A stretch of DNA of 64,000 nucleotides from Prochlorococcus sp. AG-402-B05 (GCA_003279635.1 QCHK01000004.1:1-64000); one strand, 5' to 3'. Shown: positions 20,010 to 30,271, counted from the stretch's first letter. Notes: generated from the letters alone by a model not told the origin. Program-made: numbers and translations.

Positions 20010-20936
20010 GTGACTGCTTGGCTTAAAATTCTTTTAGTATTAATCCTAGGTGGAATACTTTCTACTCTAGGAGATCGTTTAGGTACGAGAGTTGGCAAAG
20101 CGCGTTTAAGTATTTTTAAATTAAGACCAAAAAGTACAGCTGTATTAATAACTGTTTTTACTGGAAGTATTATTAGTGCTATTTCATTTGCAACGATGGT
20201 TGTATTTGATAGAGATTTAAGGGTTGGATTATTTCAGTTAGAGGATATTCGAGAAAAGATTATAGAGAGTGAAAAAGAATTAAAAAAATTAGAAAAGAAT
20301 TTGTATGCTTTAAGGAGTGGAAATGTCGTAATAAGTAGTGGCCAAACCCTAGTAACTAAGACTATTAAATTAAATAAAACTAATGATATTAAAAAAATCA
20401 TCGAAAGTATATTACAGCAAGCAAATTTTTATGCTTTTAATTTAGTTAAAACAAATAAGTCTGAATACCGAAGAATAATATTAGTTCGTAAAGATGATAT
20501 TGAGAAGCTTGAAAATAAAATAGCTGATAATAGAAGTTGGGTCGTAAGGATTAAATCAGCAGGAAATATACTTAGAGGTGAAAACTATGTTTATGCATTT
20601 CCTGAAGTAACATTAAATAAAATGATTACAAAGAAAGGTGAAGTTATTGCCAAAGAAAATATATCTTTATCAAAGTCTGATTCTGAATCTATCAGTAAAA
20701 AGATTAATCTTTTAATGGCTTCAACTTTAGCTGAGGTTAGGCGACGAGGATCATTAAGTTCTGAGTTGAAAATTAATGCCAATCAAATTAATAATTTAGG
20801 AAAATATCTAGTTAGTAAAAAAAAGGGAGATTTCCAAATTTTTTCTAGAGCTCTTGACGATAGTCAAAGTGCAGAAAAAGTTTCAGTATCATTAGAATTA
20901 AAATCTTTAGAAAAATCAATATCAAACAAGATTTAA
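20010..20936 (+). CDS. DUF3084 family protein with N-terminal membrane helices and coiled coil
   Basis: A 308-residue protein of the DUF3084 family; function unknown. Two N-terminal hydrophobic segments (about 4-20 and 45-67) flank the motif GGILSTLGDRLGTRVGKARLS, followed by a coiled-coil stretch rich in Lys and Glu (about 80-103) and an extended soluble part. The start is GTG. The stop is immediately followed by the ATG of the YqgF/RuvC-like gene with no spacer, so the two are surely cotranscribed. Confidence 0.75.
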   Translation: MTAWLKILLVLILGGILSTLGDRLGTRVGKARLSIFKLRPKSTAVLITVFTGSIISAISFATMVVFDRDLRVGLFQLEDIREKIIESEKELKKLEKNLYALRSGNVVISSGQTLVTKTIKLNKTNDIKKIIESILQQANFYAFNLVKTNKSEYRRIILVRKDDIEKLENKIADNRSWVVRIKSAGNILRGENYVYAFPEVTLNKMITKKGEVIAKENISLSKSDSESISKKINLLMASTLAEVRRRGSLSSELKINANQINNLGKYLVSKKKGDFQIFSRALDDSQSAEKVSVSLELKSLEKSISNKI

Positions 20937-21374
20937 ATGAGTCTTTATCTATCTATAGATCCTGGAATAAAAAAATGTGGCTTATTATTGGCTGATATGC
21001 AATCCGGGAAAGTTGTTGAAGCAGGTGTCGCTTCATTAAATAAATTTTCGGATTTAGTTTCTCGATGGAATGAAGATCATGAGATTATGAAGATAATAAT
21101 TGGGAATGGTACTAATTGTAAGTATATAGAGAATAAATTAAAACGAAATAATTTTTTCAACATAAATTATGTCAATGAAAGAGGATCAACTTTAAGAGCT
21201 CGTTTTAGATATTGGGAAATTTGGCCTCCAAATTATTTTATTCGTTGGCTTCCAAAAGAAATTCTTTTCCCTCCTGCCAACCTTGATGCAATTGTCGCGT
21301 TGATTTTATTGGAAGATTTTTTAAAATATACATTAATCTGGCCAAGTAAAGTAAGTATTAAAACTTGGCCCTAA
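20937..21374 (+). CDS. RuvC/YqgF-fold nuclease-like protein
   Basis: A 145-residue protein with the RNase H-like fold signature of RuvC/YqgF proteins. The first acidic motif LSIDPGIKKCGLLLAD is at residues 5-20, the second is VNERGSTLRARF near 80, similar to YqgF DERxTT, and the last acid is in PPANLDAIVALILLEDFL near 121. All three acidic positions are filled, so nuclease activity is possible. Neither RuvC nor RuvX is certain; it seems a separate cyanobacterial subfamily. The 3' end overlaps the convergent DUF3146 gene by 17 bases. Confidence 0.7.
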   Translation: MSLYLSIDPGIKKCGLLLADMQSGKVVEAGVASLNKFSDLVSRWNEDHEIMKIIIGNGTNCKYIENKLKRNNFFNINYVNERGSTLRARFRYWEIWPPNYFIRWLPKEILFPPANLDAIVALILLEDFLKYTLIWPSKVSIKTWP

Positions 21375-21615
21375 CTGTAAAAATGTAATCTCCACCAGGC
21401 TCAAGTTTATAATCAGCCTTTACTAAATAGCGCTCTAATGCATCTTTTATAAGCGCTCTACCTAGTGGGGGTTCGATAAAAAGTTGTCCCTGGTTAAAAG
21501 CCCAAATAAAACTCCATTCAAAATTTCCTGCACTTACAATCCCCTCTACTTTTTTTTGATTAAAGCATTGCTTATGAATTTGAAGATATGCAGTAGTTGA
21601 TGGCTTGTTATACAT
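21358..21615 (-). CDS. DUF3146 family protein
   Basis: An 85-residue cyanobacterial protein of unknown function. The conserved core VSAGNFEWSFIWAFNQGQL, PPLGRALIKDALERYL and the ending LEPGGDYIFTVRAKF identify the DUF3146 family. No membrane segment or signal peptide. It lies 13 bases downstream of pth on the same strand and overlaps the convergent nuclease-like gene. Confidence 0.8.
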   Translation of the reverse strand: MYNKPSTTAYLQIHKQCFNQKKVEGIVSAGNFEWSFIWAFNQGQLFIEPPLGRALIKDALERYLVKADYKLEPGGDYIFTVRAKF

Positions 21616-21628
21616 TTTCCTAAAAGTA

Positions 21629-22246
21629 TTAATTGTCAGGTTTGTAAGAATTTATTCGAGTAGATATCTTTTCCCAATTATTAGATGTGATTGATTCAAT
21701 ACAACTAATTATTTCCTGAATTATGAAATTTAATATTATGAATTCTTTATTTGAAAATCTTCCTAAAACGTGAGAAATAGTTTTAGATTTTCTCTCTTGT
21801 TGGTCGTTACCTGGTGCTCCTATCCCAATCTTTAATCGCTTAAACTCAGCAGTACCAAGATGATTGATAATGCTTTTTAATCCATTATGACCTCCTGAAC
21901 TCCCTTTAGAGCGGACTCTTATTTTTCCTAGTGGGAGATCCATGTCATCTACTAGGACTATTAATTGATTATTTTGAAAATTAAACCAATCCTTTGCTGA
22001 TCTTACTGATTTTCCACTTTCATTCATGTATGTGTTGGGCATTAAAAGCCTTGTTTTTTCGATGCCTGTGCCGTATTCACAAGTCCTACCAAAAAGTTTT
22101 TTGCTTTCACGAAAGCTACAATTATTTTTTCTTGCGATTTCTTCTAGCACCATAAATCCAACATTATGTCGCGTTTTTTCATACTCAGTCCCAGGATTGC
22201 CTAAGCCTACTAATAATTTCAATTCATCAGACAACATACCAATCAA
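21629..22246 (-). CDS. pth: Peptidyl-tRNA hydrolase
   Basis: Recycles tRNA by cleaving peptidyl-tRNAs that drop off ribosomes. Signature VGLGNPGTEYEKTRHNVGFM contains the catalytic histidine (about residue 28), followed by PNTYMNESG, VDDMDLPLGKIRVRSKGSSGGHNGLKS and LKIGIG. Length 205 is usual. The start ATG at 22246 gives MIGMLSDELKLLVGLG; the second Met (residue 4) is also possible. TatA is encoded 52 bases upstream on the same strand. Confidence 0.96.
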   Translation of the reverse strand: MIGMLSDELKLLVGLGNPGTEYEKTRHNVGFMVLEEIARKNNCSFRESKKLFGRTCEYGTGIEKTRLLMPNTYMNESGKSVRSAKDWFNFQNNQLIVLVDDMDLPLGKIRVRSKGSSGGHNGLKSIINHLGTAEFKRLKIGIGAPGNDQQERKSKTISHVLGRFSNKEFIILNFIIQEIISCIESITSNNWEKISTRINSYKPDN

Positions 22247-22298
22247 ACAAAATCGTTGTTGATTTTAACAATTAGATATTTAGTTATTTTTGAGGAAA

Positions 22299-22514
22299 TT
22301 AATTTTCTTTGTCCACAATGTTTTCATTTGCAGACTCTTCTTCTGTCATGGCATTTTTTATTTCACGCTCAAATTCCGTAGAAGCACTTTGCAGACCCTT
22401 TAGGGTTTTTCCAATAGTTCGCCCAAGTTCTGGAAGTCGTTTTGGACCAAAAATAACTAGTGCTAAACCAGCAATAACTGCTATTTCTGGTAAACCAACC
22501 CCAAAAATATTCAT
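22299..22514 (-). CDS. tatA: Twin-arginine translocation protein TatA/E family
   Basis: A 71-residue pore-forming or accessory subunit of the Tat pathway, which exports folded proteins across thylakoid and plasma membranes. One membrane helix at about 7-22, then the FGPKRLPELGRTIGKTLKG hinge and amphipathic helix typical of TatA, and an acidic tail. The family motif FGPKxLPELG is intact. It lies between psbH and pth on the same strand. Confidence 0.92.
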   Translation of the reverse strand: MNIFGVGLPEIAVIAGLALVIFGPKRLPELGRTIGKTLKGLQSASTEFEREIKNAMTEEESANENIVDKEN

Positions 22515-22547
22515 GGGCGAATCTCAACTGCTCAAAACTTAACCAAC

Positions 22548-22745
22548 TTAGCCGTTCCAGTCGACGGAAAAACCCTGTAGAAGAAGTGATTGGTTATAAA
22601 TTTGGAGCATGATCACTAGAAAAACCAGTAGTAAAACACCTATAAAGGCCATTACTGGTACTGCCCCCCAACCTGGAACAACTTTTCCTTGTCCAGAATT
22701 GCCAATGGATTTAAGCAAAGATCCAAGTGCTGTTTTTTGTCCCAT
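22548..22745 (-). CDS. psbH: Photosystem II protein PsbH
   Basis: A 65-residue single-helix phosphoprotein-family subunit of photosystem II near the QB site and the CP47 antenna. The N-terminal [26 protein letters not shown] segment leads into the membrane helix (about 28-48), followed by [14 protein letters not shown], the expected C-terminus. It is on the minus strand, 33 bases upstream of tatA. psbN, often divergent from psbH in cyanobacteria, is not found on its 5' side. Confidence 0.96.
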   Translation of the reverse strand: MGQKTALGSLLKSIGNSGQGKVVPGWGAVPVMAFIGVLLLVFLVIMLQIYNQSLLLQGFSVDWNG

Positions 22746-22787
22746 GTCGTTTCTCTAAGCTCAGATTTGTATGAGTCAAGATATTGT

Positions 22788-22919
22788 ATGAGAACTTGTC
22801 CAAAAGAAGAAGAGACTGTAGAAACTTGTGATGGAATGAACCAAAAAACTTTCATATTTGATAAAAATGGGCTCAAAAAAGCTAAAAAACTAGCAAAATC
22901 ACAAAAAGAAATAAATTAA
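22788..22919 (+). CDS. Small hypothetical protein beside psbH
   Basis: A 43-residue open frame starting MRTCPKEEETVETCDGMN and ending in a lysine-rich helix, KKAKKLAKSQKEIN. It has two cysteines and no membrane segment, so it is not PsbN despite its position divergent from psbH. No good ribosome-binding site is visible, and the frame is open further upstream into psbH. It is likely either a small cyanobacterial protein or chance; I do not recognise it. Confidence 0.35.
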   Translation: MRTCPKEEETVETCDGMNQKTFIFDKNGLKKAKKLAKSQKEIN

Positions 22920-23098
22920 TGACTTTAGGAATTGGTATGAGAAAAAATCGATCTTTCTATGTGTTCCCTTGCTCTTATTAGCTTTCCTAAGGGATGAAAA
23001 TTTTATTCATTTCCAAAAGTCTGTAACACCTTTGTTTTTTTCATTGGAGTTATTGACTTCATAGGATAGGTTTAACATCTATTTAGTTGGTCAGATTC

Positions 23099-23227
23099 AT
23101 GCTTGCCCTCAAGATTTCCGTCTATACGGTCGTCTTTTTCTTTGTCGGGATCTTTTTGTTTGGTTTCTTGGCAAGTGATCCAACAAGGACACCCAACAGA
23201 AAGGATTTGGAAAGTCCTCAGGACTAA
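23099..23227 (+). CDS. psbI: Photosystem II reaction centre protein PsbI
   Basis: A 42-residue single-helix subunit at the edge of D1 in photosystem II. It begins [20 protein letters not shown] and continues [19 protein letters not shown], matching PsbI along its length: helix at about 5-25, then the conserved DPTRxPxRKD tail. It was read directly from the DNA. The next gene, an LptD-like protein, starts 80 bases downstream on the same strand. Confidence 0.95.
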   Translation: MLALKISVYTVVFFFVGIFLFGFLASDPTRTPNRKDLESPQD

Positions 23228-23307
23228 AAATGACACGCTAATTACTGGACTAAACAGGCTCCTGTAATAGCTTTATTCGGTATTATCTTTTCGTCGGCTT
23301 AACTCAT

Positions 23308-25302
23308 TTGGCGGCGAAGAAAAAATATTCATTTGCTTTAAACCTTGGACTTCTGGGGTTTACCATTTTATTGTCTTTATTTGAGACCTCTAGAGGAAAG
23401 GAGCATTTTCTCGGAAAATTAGTTAATCATAAACACTACAATTTTTCTGTTGGTAATTTAGAAGAAACTTATAAAAGATTATCCTCGAGAACATTTGAAC
23501 ATAATGAACTTAAATCTTTAACTCTTAAAATATTTGCTGATAAGCAATATGATTATGATCAAAATATTTTTCTAGCCGAGGGAAATGTCAAGGCTCTTAT
23601 AAATGGTGGAATCTTAAGATCTGACTTGTTAAGTTATAATAAATCAACCGGTATCTTGTCTGCTGAGGGTAATATTAGATTCAGAAAGGGAGGGCAATAT
23701 TTTAGAGCTAAAGAATTCAAGTTTAATTTATTAAAGAAAGAAGGTAGTATTAAAGATGTATATGGGATATTAGATTTAAAAAATGTAGTAAATGATTTAA
23801 AAATCGATGCTATTTCAAATCAGGCTAAAGCTCTAAATAGCACTAATGATAAAGGAATAAATACTTATAATGATGGAATAGAAGTTTCTTTTGGAAATAT
23901 TAAATTACTAGATAATAAAATCAAGAGATCTAATAAATCTATTGGTTTAATTAATAACTGGAGATTTAAATCTGATTCAATAAATATTGAAGAAGATGGC
24001 TGGAAATCTAATAGGATTGTTTTTACTAATGATCCATTTGATCCTAATCAAATTTCTTTTGAGGGTATAGATGTTATCGCTGAAGAAGAAGATGGTAGAT
24101 TACTTATTACTACTTCTAAAACTAATTTAATTCTTGAGAATAGATCTAAAATTTTTATAGGAAAAAGAATATTTGGAGGTAAGAAGAAAAAGAGAAGTAA
24201 ATTTAAATTGATATTAGATGGTAAAGATCGTGACGGATTAGTCTTATTAAGAAGAAGTAATGCTACGAATATTACTGATAATATAAAACTTGAACTTCAA
24301 CCTCAGTTTTTAATTAATAGAGCTATTTTAGGTAGAACTAATAGTTATAAAAACAGCAAGGATGAAAATATTAACTTTTCTGACTTATTTGGTTTAAATA
24401 TAAATCTAAATGCAAGTAATGCCAATTGGAGTTTTGATAGTTTAAATGAGTTAAGTACATTAAATACATCCAGATTTTTTTCTGGATTAAGGCATTCAAG
24501 CTCTTTTAGGATACCTATTTTAGAAGAATCAACTTTCAATATTTTTACTGCTTATAGGTCTAGAGTTTGGAATGGAACAATTGGTGAGACTGAGATTAAG
24601 TCTGCATTTGGAGGCTTTATCGAAAAGTCGCAGTATTTTACTACTGGCAATTTAAAAAATAACTTAAAGATTCGGATAGGAAATGGTAGATATGAATCAG
24701 AAAAATTTGAAAATAGTGAAATGATTAGTCTATGGCGCTCTAGTATTTTTTCTTCTTTAGATAGTCAATATCAAATATGGAAAAGTAATAAAAAAAATCT
24801 TTACCAAAATTATTTATCACCTTTATCCCCTGTTTTAGTAGACTCTGAATTAGTCTTAAAAACTAATATTGATTCAGCTTATTCTCACTATTTAAATGAT
24901 AGTCATCAAGGCTTTCTTAAGCTCAGTATTGGTCCCGAAATTAGACTAGGCAATTTAGATAGAAATTATTTTGATTATACAAAACTTTCGGTTATGCCAG
25001 GTGTGAAAATTAAATTTGGAAATAGTCCATTTAAGTTTGATAAAGCAATAGATTTGAAAACAATAAATATAAGTTTAATGCAACAAATATATGGCCCTTT
25101 AGTGTTTGATTTTATTTCTAACTTAAATATTGATAGTAGTTCCAAAAACTATGGAGAATATTATGACACAAAGGTAGGGCTCTTATGGCATAAAAGAGCA
25201 TACGAATTTGGGATTTATTATCATCCTAATAATGACGCAGGAGGTTTGTATTTTCGTTTAAATGGATTTAAATTTGCTAATTCTACTAAAGCATTATTTT
25301 AG
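23308..25302 (+). CDS. DUF3769 / LptD-like outer-membrane protein
   Basis: A 664-residue protein related to the OstA/LptD lipopolysaccharide-assembly family. An N-terminal hydrophobic segment (about 8-25) acts as signal or anchor. An OstA-type domain follows (about 80-150), with strand repeats such as AEGNVKAL, LSAEGNIRFRKGGQYFRA and SIKDVYG. The C-terminal part (DUF3769) is rich in alternating polar/hydrophobic strands and ends GGLYFRLNGFKF, consistent with an outer-membrane barrel. The start is TTG; no ATG lies in the conserved N-terminus. It is convergent with leuD (5-base gap). Confidence 0.75.
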   Translation: MAAKKKYSFALNLGLLGFTILLSLFETSRGKEHFLGKLVNHKHYNFSVGNLEETYKRLSSRTFEHNELKSLTLKIFADKQYDYDQNIFLAEGNVKALINGGILRSDLLSYNKSTGILSAEGNIRFRKGGQYFRAKEFKFNLLKKEGSIKDVYGILDLKNVVNDLKIDAISNQAKALNSTNDKGINTYNDGIEVSFGNIKLLDNKIKRSNKSIGLINNWRFKSDSINIEEDGWKSNRIVFTNDPFDPNQISFEGIDVIAEEEDGRLLITTSKTNLILENRSKIFIGKRIFGGKKKKRSKFKLILDGKDRDGLVLLRRSNATNITDNIKLELQPQFLINRAILGRTNSYKNSKDENINFSDLFGLNINLNASNANWSFDSLNELSTLNTSRFFSGLRHSSSFRIPILEESTFNIFTAYRSRVWNGTIGETEIKSAFGGFIEKSQYFTTGNLKNNLKIRIGNGRYESEKFENSEMISLWRSSIFSSLDSQYQIWKSNKKNLYQNYLSPLSPVLVDSELVLKTNIDSAYSHYLNDSHQGFLKLSIGPEIRLGNLDRNYFDYTKLSVMPGVKIKFGNSPFKFDKAIDLKTINISLMQQIYGPLVFDFISNLNIDSSSKNYGEYYDTKVGLLWHKRAYEFGIYYHPNNDAGGLYFRLNGFKFANSTKALF

Positions 25303-25307
25303 ATATT

Positions 25308-25919
25308 TTATTTAAAATTATTGAGATAAGGTAAGTTATTAAATGTTTTATTTATTTTTTCTTCTTCATCTAGTAATTGAGAGGTGGCATCCCATTTTCC
25401 TGAAAAAAACATATTGTAGGCTCCTTCATCCAGAACAAGTTTGACAGTTTCTTTTTGATTAGAAATTGATAGATTTTTAAGATTGAAATCCCAAATTTGG
25501 TTGTTATTTTTTTCTACTAGGTTTTGCAATTTAACTATTTCTTCTTTTGAGGCTGTTAGACAAGGTATCCCAAGAGCAAGGCAATTCCCAAAGAAGATCT
25601 CAGCAAAGCTTTCGCCAATAATTAATCTTATCCCCCATCTCATAAGAGATTGAGGTGCATGTTCTCGACTTGATCCACAGCCAAAATTTTCATTAACAAT
25701 AAGAATATTTGCCCCTTTATTATTATCAACGTCAAATGGATGATTACCCTTTAGCTCTTTTCTATCATCAGCAAAGACTTGTTCTCCTAAAGCGGAAAAA
25801 CTTACACATTTGAGAAATCTTGCAGGAATTATTCTGTCGGTATCAATATCATCGCCTCTAATTGTAATGCTGCGGCCTTGTATTGATTTGATTTCACCTT
25901 TTGGGAACTTTTGATTCAT
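25308..25919 (-). CDS. leuD: 3-isopropylmalate dehydratase small subunit
   Basis: Small subunit of isopropylmalate isomerase in leucine synthesis. Recognised by IDTDRIIPARFLK at about residues 25-37, the NFGCGSSREHAPQSL motif near 80-95, and GISCL-like GIPCLTA near 117. Length 203 is typical of LeuD. It follows leuC by 30 bases on the same strand, and the two subunits are clearly cotranscribed. Confidence 0.96.
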   Translation of the reverse strand: MNQKFPKGEIKSIQGRSITIRGDDIDTDRIIPARFLKCVSFSALGEQVFADDRKELKGNHPFDVDNNKGANILIVNENFGCGSSREHAPQSLMRWGIRLIIGESFAEIFFGNCLALGIPCLTASKEEIVKLQNLVEKNNNQIWDFNLKNLSISNQKETVKLVLDEGAYNMFFSGKWDATSQLLDEEEKINKTFNNLPYLNNFK

Positions 25920-25949
25920 TTTTCAAGAAGTTTATTTTTAGTTTTACTC

Positions 25950-27353
25950 TTACAGGAACTTTCTTACATCTGTAACCTTCCCATTAATTGCAGCCGCCGC
26001 AACCATAGCGGGGCTCATTAACAAGGTCCTCCCATTTGCAGAGCCTTGTCTTCCTTTGAAATTTCTATTACTCGAACTAGCGCTTATTTGTCTCCCTTCT
26101 AGTTTGTCTGGGTTCATGGCCAGGCACATTGAGCAACCTGGTTCTCGCCATTCAAAACCTGCTTTAAGGAAAATTTTATCTAAGCCTTTTTCTTTTGCCT
26201 CCTTAGCGACCTTTTGAGAGCCAGGAACGACAAATGCTCTAATCCCAGCTGCGACTGTATTGCCTTTAACAATTTTAGATGCCTCTTGGAGATCACTTAA
26301 TCTTCCATTGGTACAGCTCCCTATAAAGCAAACATCAATTGATTGTCCCTCTATAGGTTCGTCTGGTTTAAGATTCATGTATTTGCAGGCGTCTTTAGCG
26401 ATTTGTTGCTCATTTTTGGGAAGCAACTCAGGGTTTGGAATTGTTTCTTTGATTGAAATTCCTTGCCCAGGAGTTATACCCCAAGTAACAGTGGGTTCGA
26501 TTGATGATCCATCTAATTGAATCTCATCATCGAATGTCGCTGTTGAATCACTAGCTAAACTTTTCCACCAAGAAATAGCCTTGTCCCATTCTTGACCTTT
26601 GGGCGCGTGTTCTTTTCCTTTAATATATTTGAAAGTAGTTTCATCTGGATTGATATATCCGCATCTTGCACCACCTTCAATAGCCATATTGCATATGGTC
26701 ATTCGTCCCTCCATGGACAGTTTTTCTATTGCAGGTCCAGCAAATTCATATGCAAATCCAACGCCTCCTTTAACTCCAAGATGACGAATGATATGAAGAA
26801 TTAGGTCTTTTGCATAGACTCCCTTTTGTAATTCACCCTCTACCCATATTCTTCTTACTTTTAATTTATTCATTGCCAAGCTTTGACTGGCTAAAACATC
26901 TCGGACTTGACTAGTTCCAATGCCAAAAGCAATTGCTCCAAATGCTCCATGGGTTGAGGTATGTGAATCTCCGCAAGCTACTGTCATTCCAGGCTGGGTT
27001 AATCCTAATTCTGGAGCCATAACATGTACTACTCCTTGCGAATTACTTCCAATTCCGTGAAATTTTATCCCATGTGTTTTGCAGTTTTTTTCTAAAGTAG
27101 CCAACATTTCCTCGGCAAGAGGATCACTAAAAGGACGCTGCTGGTTTGAGGTCGGAACTATATGGTCAACTGTTGCAACAGTAAGATTGGGAAACTTTAC
27201 TCCAAGTTTTTTTTCATTCAGTGCAGAAAAAGCCTGAGGACTAGTAACTTCGTGAATTAAATGAAGACCAATAAAAAGTTGAGTCGATCCTCCAGGTAAA
27301 TCTTTTACCTGATGGAAGTTCCAAACTTTGTCGTAGAGGGTTCTAGAACTCAA
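25950..27353 (-). CDS. leuC: 3-isopropylmalate dehydratase large subunit
   Basis: Aconitase-family Fe-S enzyme that isomerises 2- to 3-isopropylmalate. The 4Fe-4S cysteines are in IGSCTNGRL (about 349) and the later GCSMCLAMN pair (about 409 and 412). [13 protein letters not shown] and [21 protein letters not shown] are also conserved. Length 467 is the bacterial norm. It lies 23 bases downstream of cinA and 30 upstream of leuD in the minus-strand group that starts at glyA. Confidence 0.97.
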   Translation of the reverse strand: MSSRTLYDKVWNFHQVKDLPGGSTQLFIGLHLIHEVTSPQAFSALNEKKLGVKFPNLTVATVDHIVPTSNQQRPFSDPLAEEMLATLEKNCKTHGIKFHGIGSNSQGVVHVMAPELGLTQPGMTVACGDSHTSTHGAFGAIAFGIGTSQVRDVLASQSLAMNKLKVRRIWVEGELQKGVYAKDLILHIIRHLGVKGGVGFAYEFAGPAIEKLSMEGRMTICNMAIEGGARCGYINPDETTFKYIKGKEHAPKGQEWDKAISWWKSLASDSTATFDDEIQLDGSSIEPTVTWGITPGQGISIKETIPNPELLPKNEQQIAKDACKYMNLKPDEPIEGQSIDVCFIGSCTNGRLSDLQEASKIVKGNTVAAGIRAFVVPGSQKVAKEAKEKGLDKIFLKAGFEWREPGCSMCLAMNPDKLEGRQISASSSNRNFKGRQGSANGRTLLMSPAMVAAAAINGKVTDVRKFL

Positions 27354-27376
27354 CTTTCAAATCCAATGATTAGGGC

Positions 27377-28669
27377 TTAATTTTCCATGATTATAGATAA
27401 ACGTAATCTATCAAGAGCATGTAAAACGCTTAATTTTTGAATATCTTCTCTTGTCTTATTAGATCCAAAATTTTCTTCCCAAGTATTAAGGGTATTTGGA
27501 CCCATAATACAAAAATTGACTAGACCAACTGGTTTTAATTTGCTCCCTCCGGTGGGTCCTGCAATTCCACTGACAGAGATAGCCCAGTTAACTTTGAATT
27601 TTATTTGGACGCCTCTCGCCATTGATTCAACAACTGGCTTTGAGACTGCACCATGGGTATTAATTATTTCCTCAGGTACACCTAGTAATCTCTGTTTAAT
27701 TGAATTGTTATATGCGATGACACCTCCATGGAAAATTTTTGAGGATCCAGGGATTTTTGTAAGTTTAGAACCTATTCCGCCTCCAGTACATGATTCTGCA
27801 ACAGCAATAGTTTCTTTTCTTTTCAGTAATAATTTAAATACAATTTCTTCAAGAGTTTCATTGTCTTCACCAAAGCATTTTAATCCAGTGATTTGAGTTA
27901 ATTCTTTTTTAATAGGTTCTATCAATCTATTGGTTTCTTCCGAATTCTCTCCTTTGGCGGTGATTCTTAACTTTACTGCTCCAGTGCTTGCATATGTTGC
28001 AAGTGTTGGGTTTTTTGAAATAAGTAAATGAGGAATTTTGTCTGCTAGCAATGATTCACTTATACCTGCAAAATGTAAAACTTTGCTAGATATAACTTCT
28101 TTTGATAAATTATTACTAATTAATAATTTTGATGCTTCTTTGACCCACATTTCTTTTAATTCACTCGGGACTCCAGGGAAAGTAAGTATTGTAAAATTTT
28201 CCTTTGGGCTCCAAAATATACCTGGGGCTGTGCCTGAATAATTGTTTATAATTTTAGCCCCTTTTGGGACTAATGATTGCTTCTTTTGACTTTCGGATAA
28301 TTTACTATCCTTATTTTTTGACTTGTTTTTCAAGTCAATCAAAATATCATTTCTTTGTTCTAGAGGTGTTTTAAAAGTATCAGCAATTACCTTCGTTGTT
28401 ATATCATCTGGAGTTGGCCCTAGCCCACCAGTTGTTATTAGAATTTTAGATCTATTAGATGCTTCAAGTATTGCTTCTTCTAGTCTGGCAGGGTTATCTC
28501 CAATGACGGTTTGTCTGAAGTGTGGTATCCCTAAAACTGCTAATTGCTCTGCTATCCATTGAGAATTTGTATTTACAATATTTCCTAGAAGTATTTCACT
28601 TCCAATGCATAAAATCTCTGCTCCAAATTGATTTTTTTTGTTAATAGTAATTTCTTTAGATATTTTCAC
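27377..28669 (-). CDS. cinA: CinA-like protein (nicotinamide-nucleotide amidase/ADP-ribose pyrophosphatase family)
   Basis: Two-domain protein: an N-terminal MoCF-like domain ([21 protein letters not shown] near 15-35, [11 protein letters not shown] near 80) and a C-terminal PncC/CinA domain ([16 protein letters not shown] near 290, [11 protein letters not shown] near 374). CinA proteins deamidate NMN and recycle pyridine nucleotides, and some are competence-associated. Length 430 is typical. Its start overlaps the glyA stop by 14 bases, showing tight coupling. Confidence 0.92.
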   Translation of the reverse strand: MKISKEITINKKNQFGAEILCIGSEILLGNIVNTNSQWIAEQLAVLGIPHFRQTVIGDNPARLEEAILEASNRSKILITTGGLGPTPDDITTKVIADTFKTPLEQRNDILIDLKNKSKNKDSKLSESQKKQSLVPKGAKIINNYSGTAPGIFWSPKENFTILTFPGVPSELKEMWVKEASKLLISNNLSKEVISSKVLHFAGISESLLADKIPHLLISKNPTLATYASTGAVKLRITAKGENSEETNRLIEPIKKELTQITGLKCFGEDNETLEEIVFKLLLKRKETIAVAESCTGGGIGSKLTKIPGSSKIFHGGVIAYNNSIKQRLLGVPEEIINTHGAVSKPVVESMARGVQIKFKVNWAISVSGIAGPTGGSKLKPVGLVNFCIMGPNTLNTWEENFGSNKTREDIQKLSVLHALDRLRLSIIMEN

Positions 28670-29912
28670 TATATAAAGGAAACTTATTACAAAGTTCAGA
28701 TACTTTATTGATTGACTTTTCCTTTATATCTTCATCTTTAGGGTTAAGTAGTCTATCTGCAATGACATTACCAACATCTTCAAAGGCTTGTTCATTAAAA
28801 CCTCTAGTCGTTAGTGCTGCTGAACCTAGCCTTAGCCCACTAGTAACAAATGGGGACTCGGGGTCAAAAGGTACAGTGTTTTTGTTCGCGGTTATTTTAA
28901 TTTCACTTACTAATTGATCAGCAACTTTGCCTGTCATACCAATGCTTCTAAGGTTAAGAAGAACTATATGATTGTCAGTTCCTTTGCTTACAATTGAAAT
29001 TCCTCTTTTTTGAAGTTGATTAGAAAGAACTTGTGCATTTGAGATTACTTTTTGGCTATACATCTTGAATTCGGGTGCCGAAGCTTCTTTGAATGCAACA
29101 GCCTTGGCTGCGATTACATGTTCTAAAGGACCTCCTTGGGCGCCAGGAAATACTGCTTTATCAAGCTTTTTCCCTATCTCCTCATCTTTTGAGAGGATTA
29201 GTCCACCCCTTGGCCCTCTAAGAGTTTTGTGAGTGGTAGTTGTAACTACATCACAATATGGGATTGGACTTGGGTGAAGTCCACTTGCCACTAAACCAGC
29301 AATATGAGCAATATCAGCTAATAAATAAGCATTTACCTCATCAGCTATTGATCTGAAAGCCTGGAAGTCAATTTTTCGTGGATAGGCGGAGAATCCACAG
29401 ATAATCAATTTAGGTTGATTTTCAATTGCTTTTTTTCTTATTGCATCCATATCGAGCATTTCGGTCTTTTTATCAACTTCGTAATGGCAAGTTTTAAACC
29501 ATTTTCCGCTTACATTTACAGGTGAACCATGTGTGAGGTGACCTCCATGAGATAAGTCCATTCCCATGATTGTGTCCCCTGGCTTTAGAAGGCTAAGGAA
29601 AACTGCAAAGTTAGCTTGAGCTCCGCTGTGGGGTTGGACGTTTGCCCAGCTGGAACCAAAAAGGTTTTTTGCTCTATCTATTGCTAGTTTTTCAATTCCA
29701 TCGACATACTGACATCCTCCGTAATAGCGTTTATTAGGGAGACCTTCAGCATATTTATTTGTTAGGACTGATCCTTGGGCTTCCATTACGGCCTTGGAGG
29801 CAAAATTCTCGCTTGCGATAAGCTCTAAATGAGTTTCTTGTCTTGATAATTCATTCTTTATTAATTTCGCAATACTTGGATCACATTCCATCAAAGAAGA
29901 TTCAATAGTCAC
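28656..29912 (-). CDS. glyA: Serine hydroxymethyltransferase
   Basis: PLP enzyme interconverting serine and glycine while charging tetrahydrofolate with a one-carbon unit. Signatures include [35 protein letters not shown], and the PLP-lysine motif [16 protein letters not shown] near 222-237. Length 418 is normal. The gene heads the minus-strand glyA-cinA-leuC-leuD group and lies about 100 bases downstream of tRNA-Arg on the same strand; no glycine riboswitch is evident in that gap. Confidence 0.97.
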   Translation of the reverse strand: MTIESSLMECDPSIAKLIKNELSRQETHLELIASENFASKAVMEAQGSVLTNKYAEGLPNKRYYGGCQYVDGIEKLAIDRAKNLFGSSWANVQPHSGAQANFAVFLSLLKPGDTIMGMDLSHGGHLTHGSPVNVSGKWFKTCHYEVDKKTEMLDMDAIRKKAIENQPKLIICGFSAYPRKIDFQAFRSIADEVNAYLLADIAHIAGLVASGLHPSPIPYCDVVTTTTHKTLRGPRGGLILSKDEEIGKKLDKAVFPGAQGGPLEHVIAAKAVAFKEASAPEFKMYSQKVISNAQVLSNQLQKRGISIVSKGTDNHIVLLNLRSIGMTGKVADQLVSEIKITANKNTVPFDPESPFVTSGLRLGSAALTTRGFNEQAFEDVGNVIADRLLNPKDEDIKEKSINKVSELCNKFPLYSENI

Positions 29913-30015
29913 TTTATTCTTTTATTTATGATGTGATAGTAAGCATATGTTTAGTCCAATGAGAGAAAACTTTCTCTTATTTTCAGTTTATATATGGATT
30001 TACAAATTTTTTTAA

Positions 30016-30089
30016 CGCGCCTGGAGAGATTCGAACTCCCGACCCTCTGATCCGTAGTCAGATGCTCTAATCCGCTGAGCTACAGGCGC
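30016..30089 (-). tRNA. tRNA-Arg (anticodon ACG)
   Basis: A 74-base cloverleaf with acceptor GCGCCTG/CAGGCGC, D-arm AGCTCAGCGGATTAGAGC, anticodon stem TCTGA/TCAGA with loop CTACGGA, and T-arm GGGAGTTCGAATCTC. Anticodon ACG reads CGN arginine codons after A-to-I editing. CCA is not encoded. The 359-base gap 29913-30271 contains this tRNA, a small hairpin (29962-29977, AGAGAA/TTCTCT) on the glyA side, and 182 bases without recognisable features on the other side. Confidence 0.97.
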
Positions 30090-30271
30090 ATGAAAAAACA
30101 ATATCAGATTGTCTCCCAAAGAATAGAAAAATATGTTTGTATCTATGCCTTGAAAATTCATTGAAATAAGATCGAGAAACTTAAAAAGTTGTTATTTCAT
30201 TAATTTTTTTAATTTTGAGAAAGTAACTAATCACTGCCTAAGGTCATTAACAATAGAAAACCTACGGTTTT

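Noticed and set aside
29962..29977. Small hairpin between tRNA-Arg and glyA as a glycine riboswitch or terminator
   Set aside because: Six base pairs with no U-run on the minus strand and no glycine-aptamer core; too weak to call.
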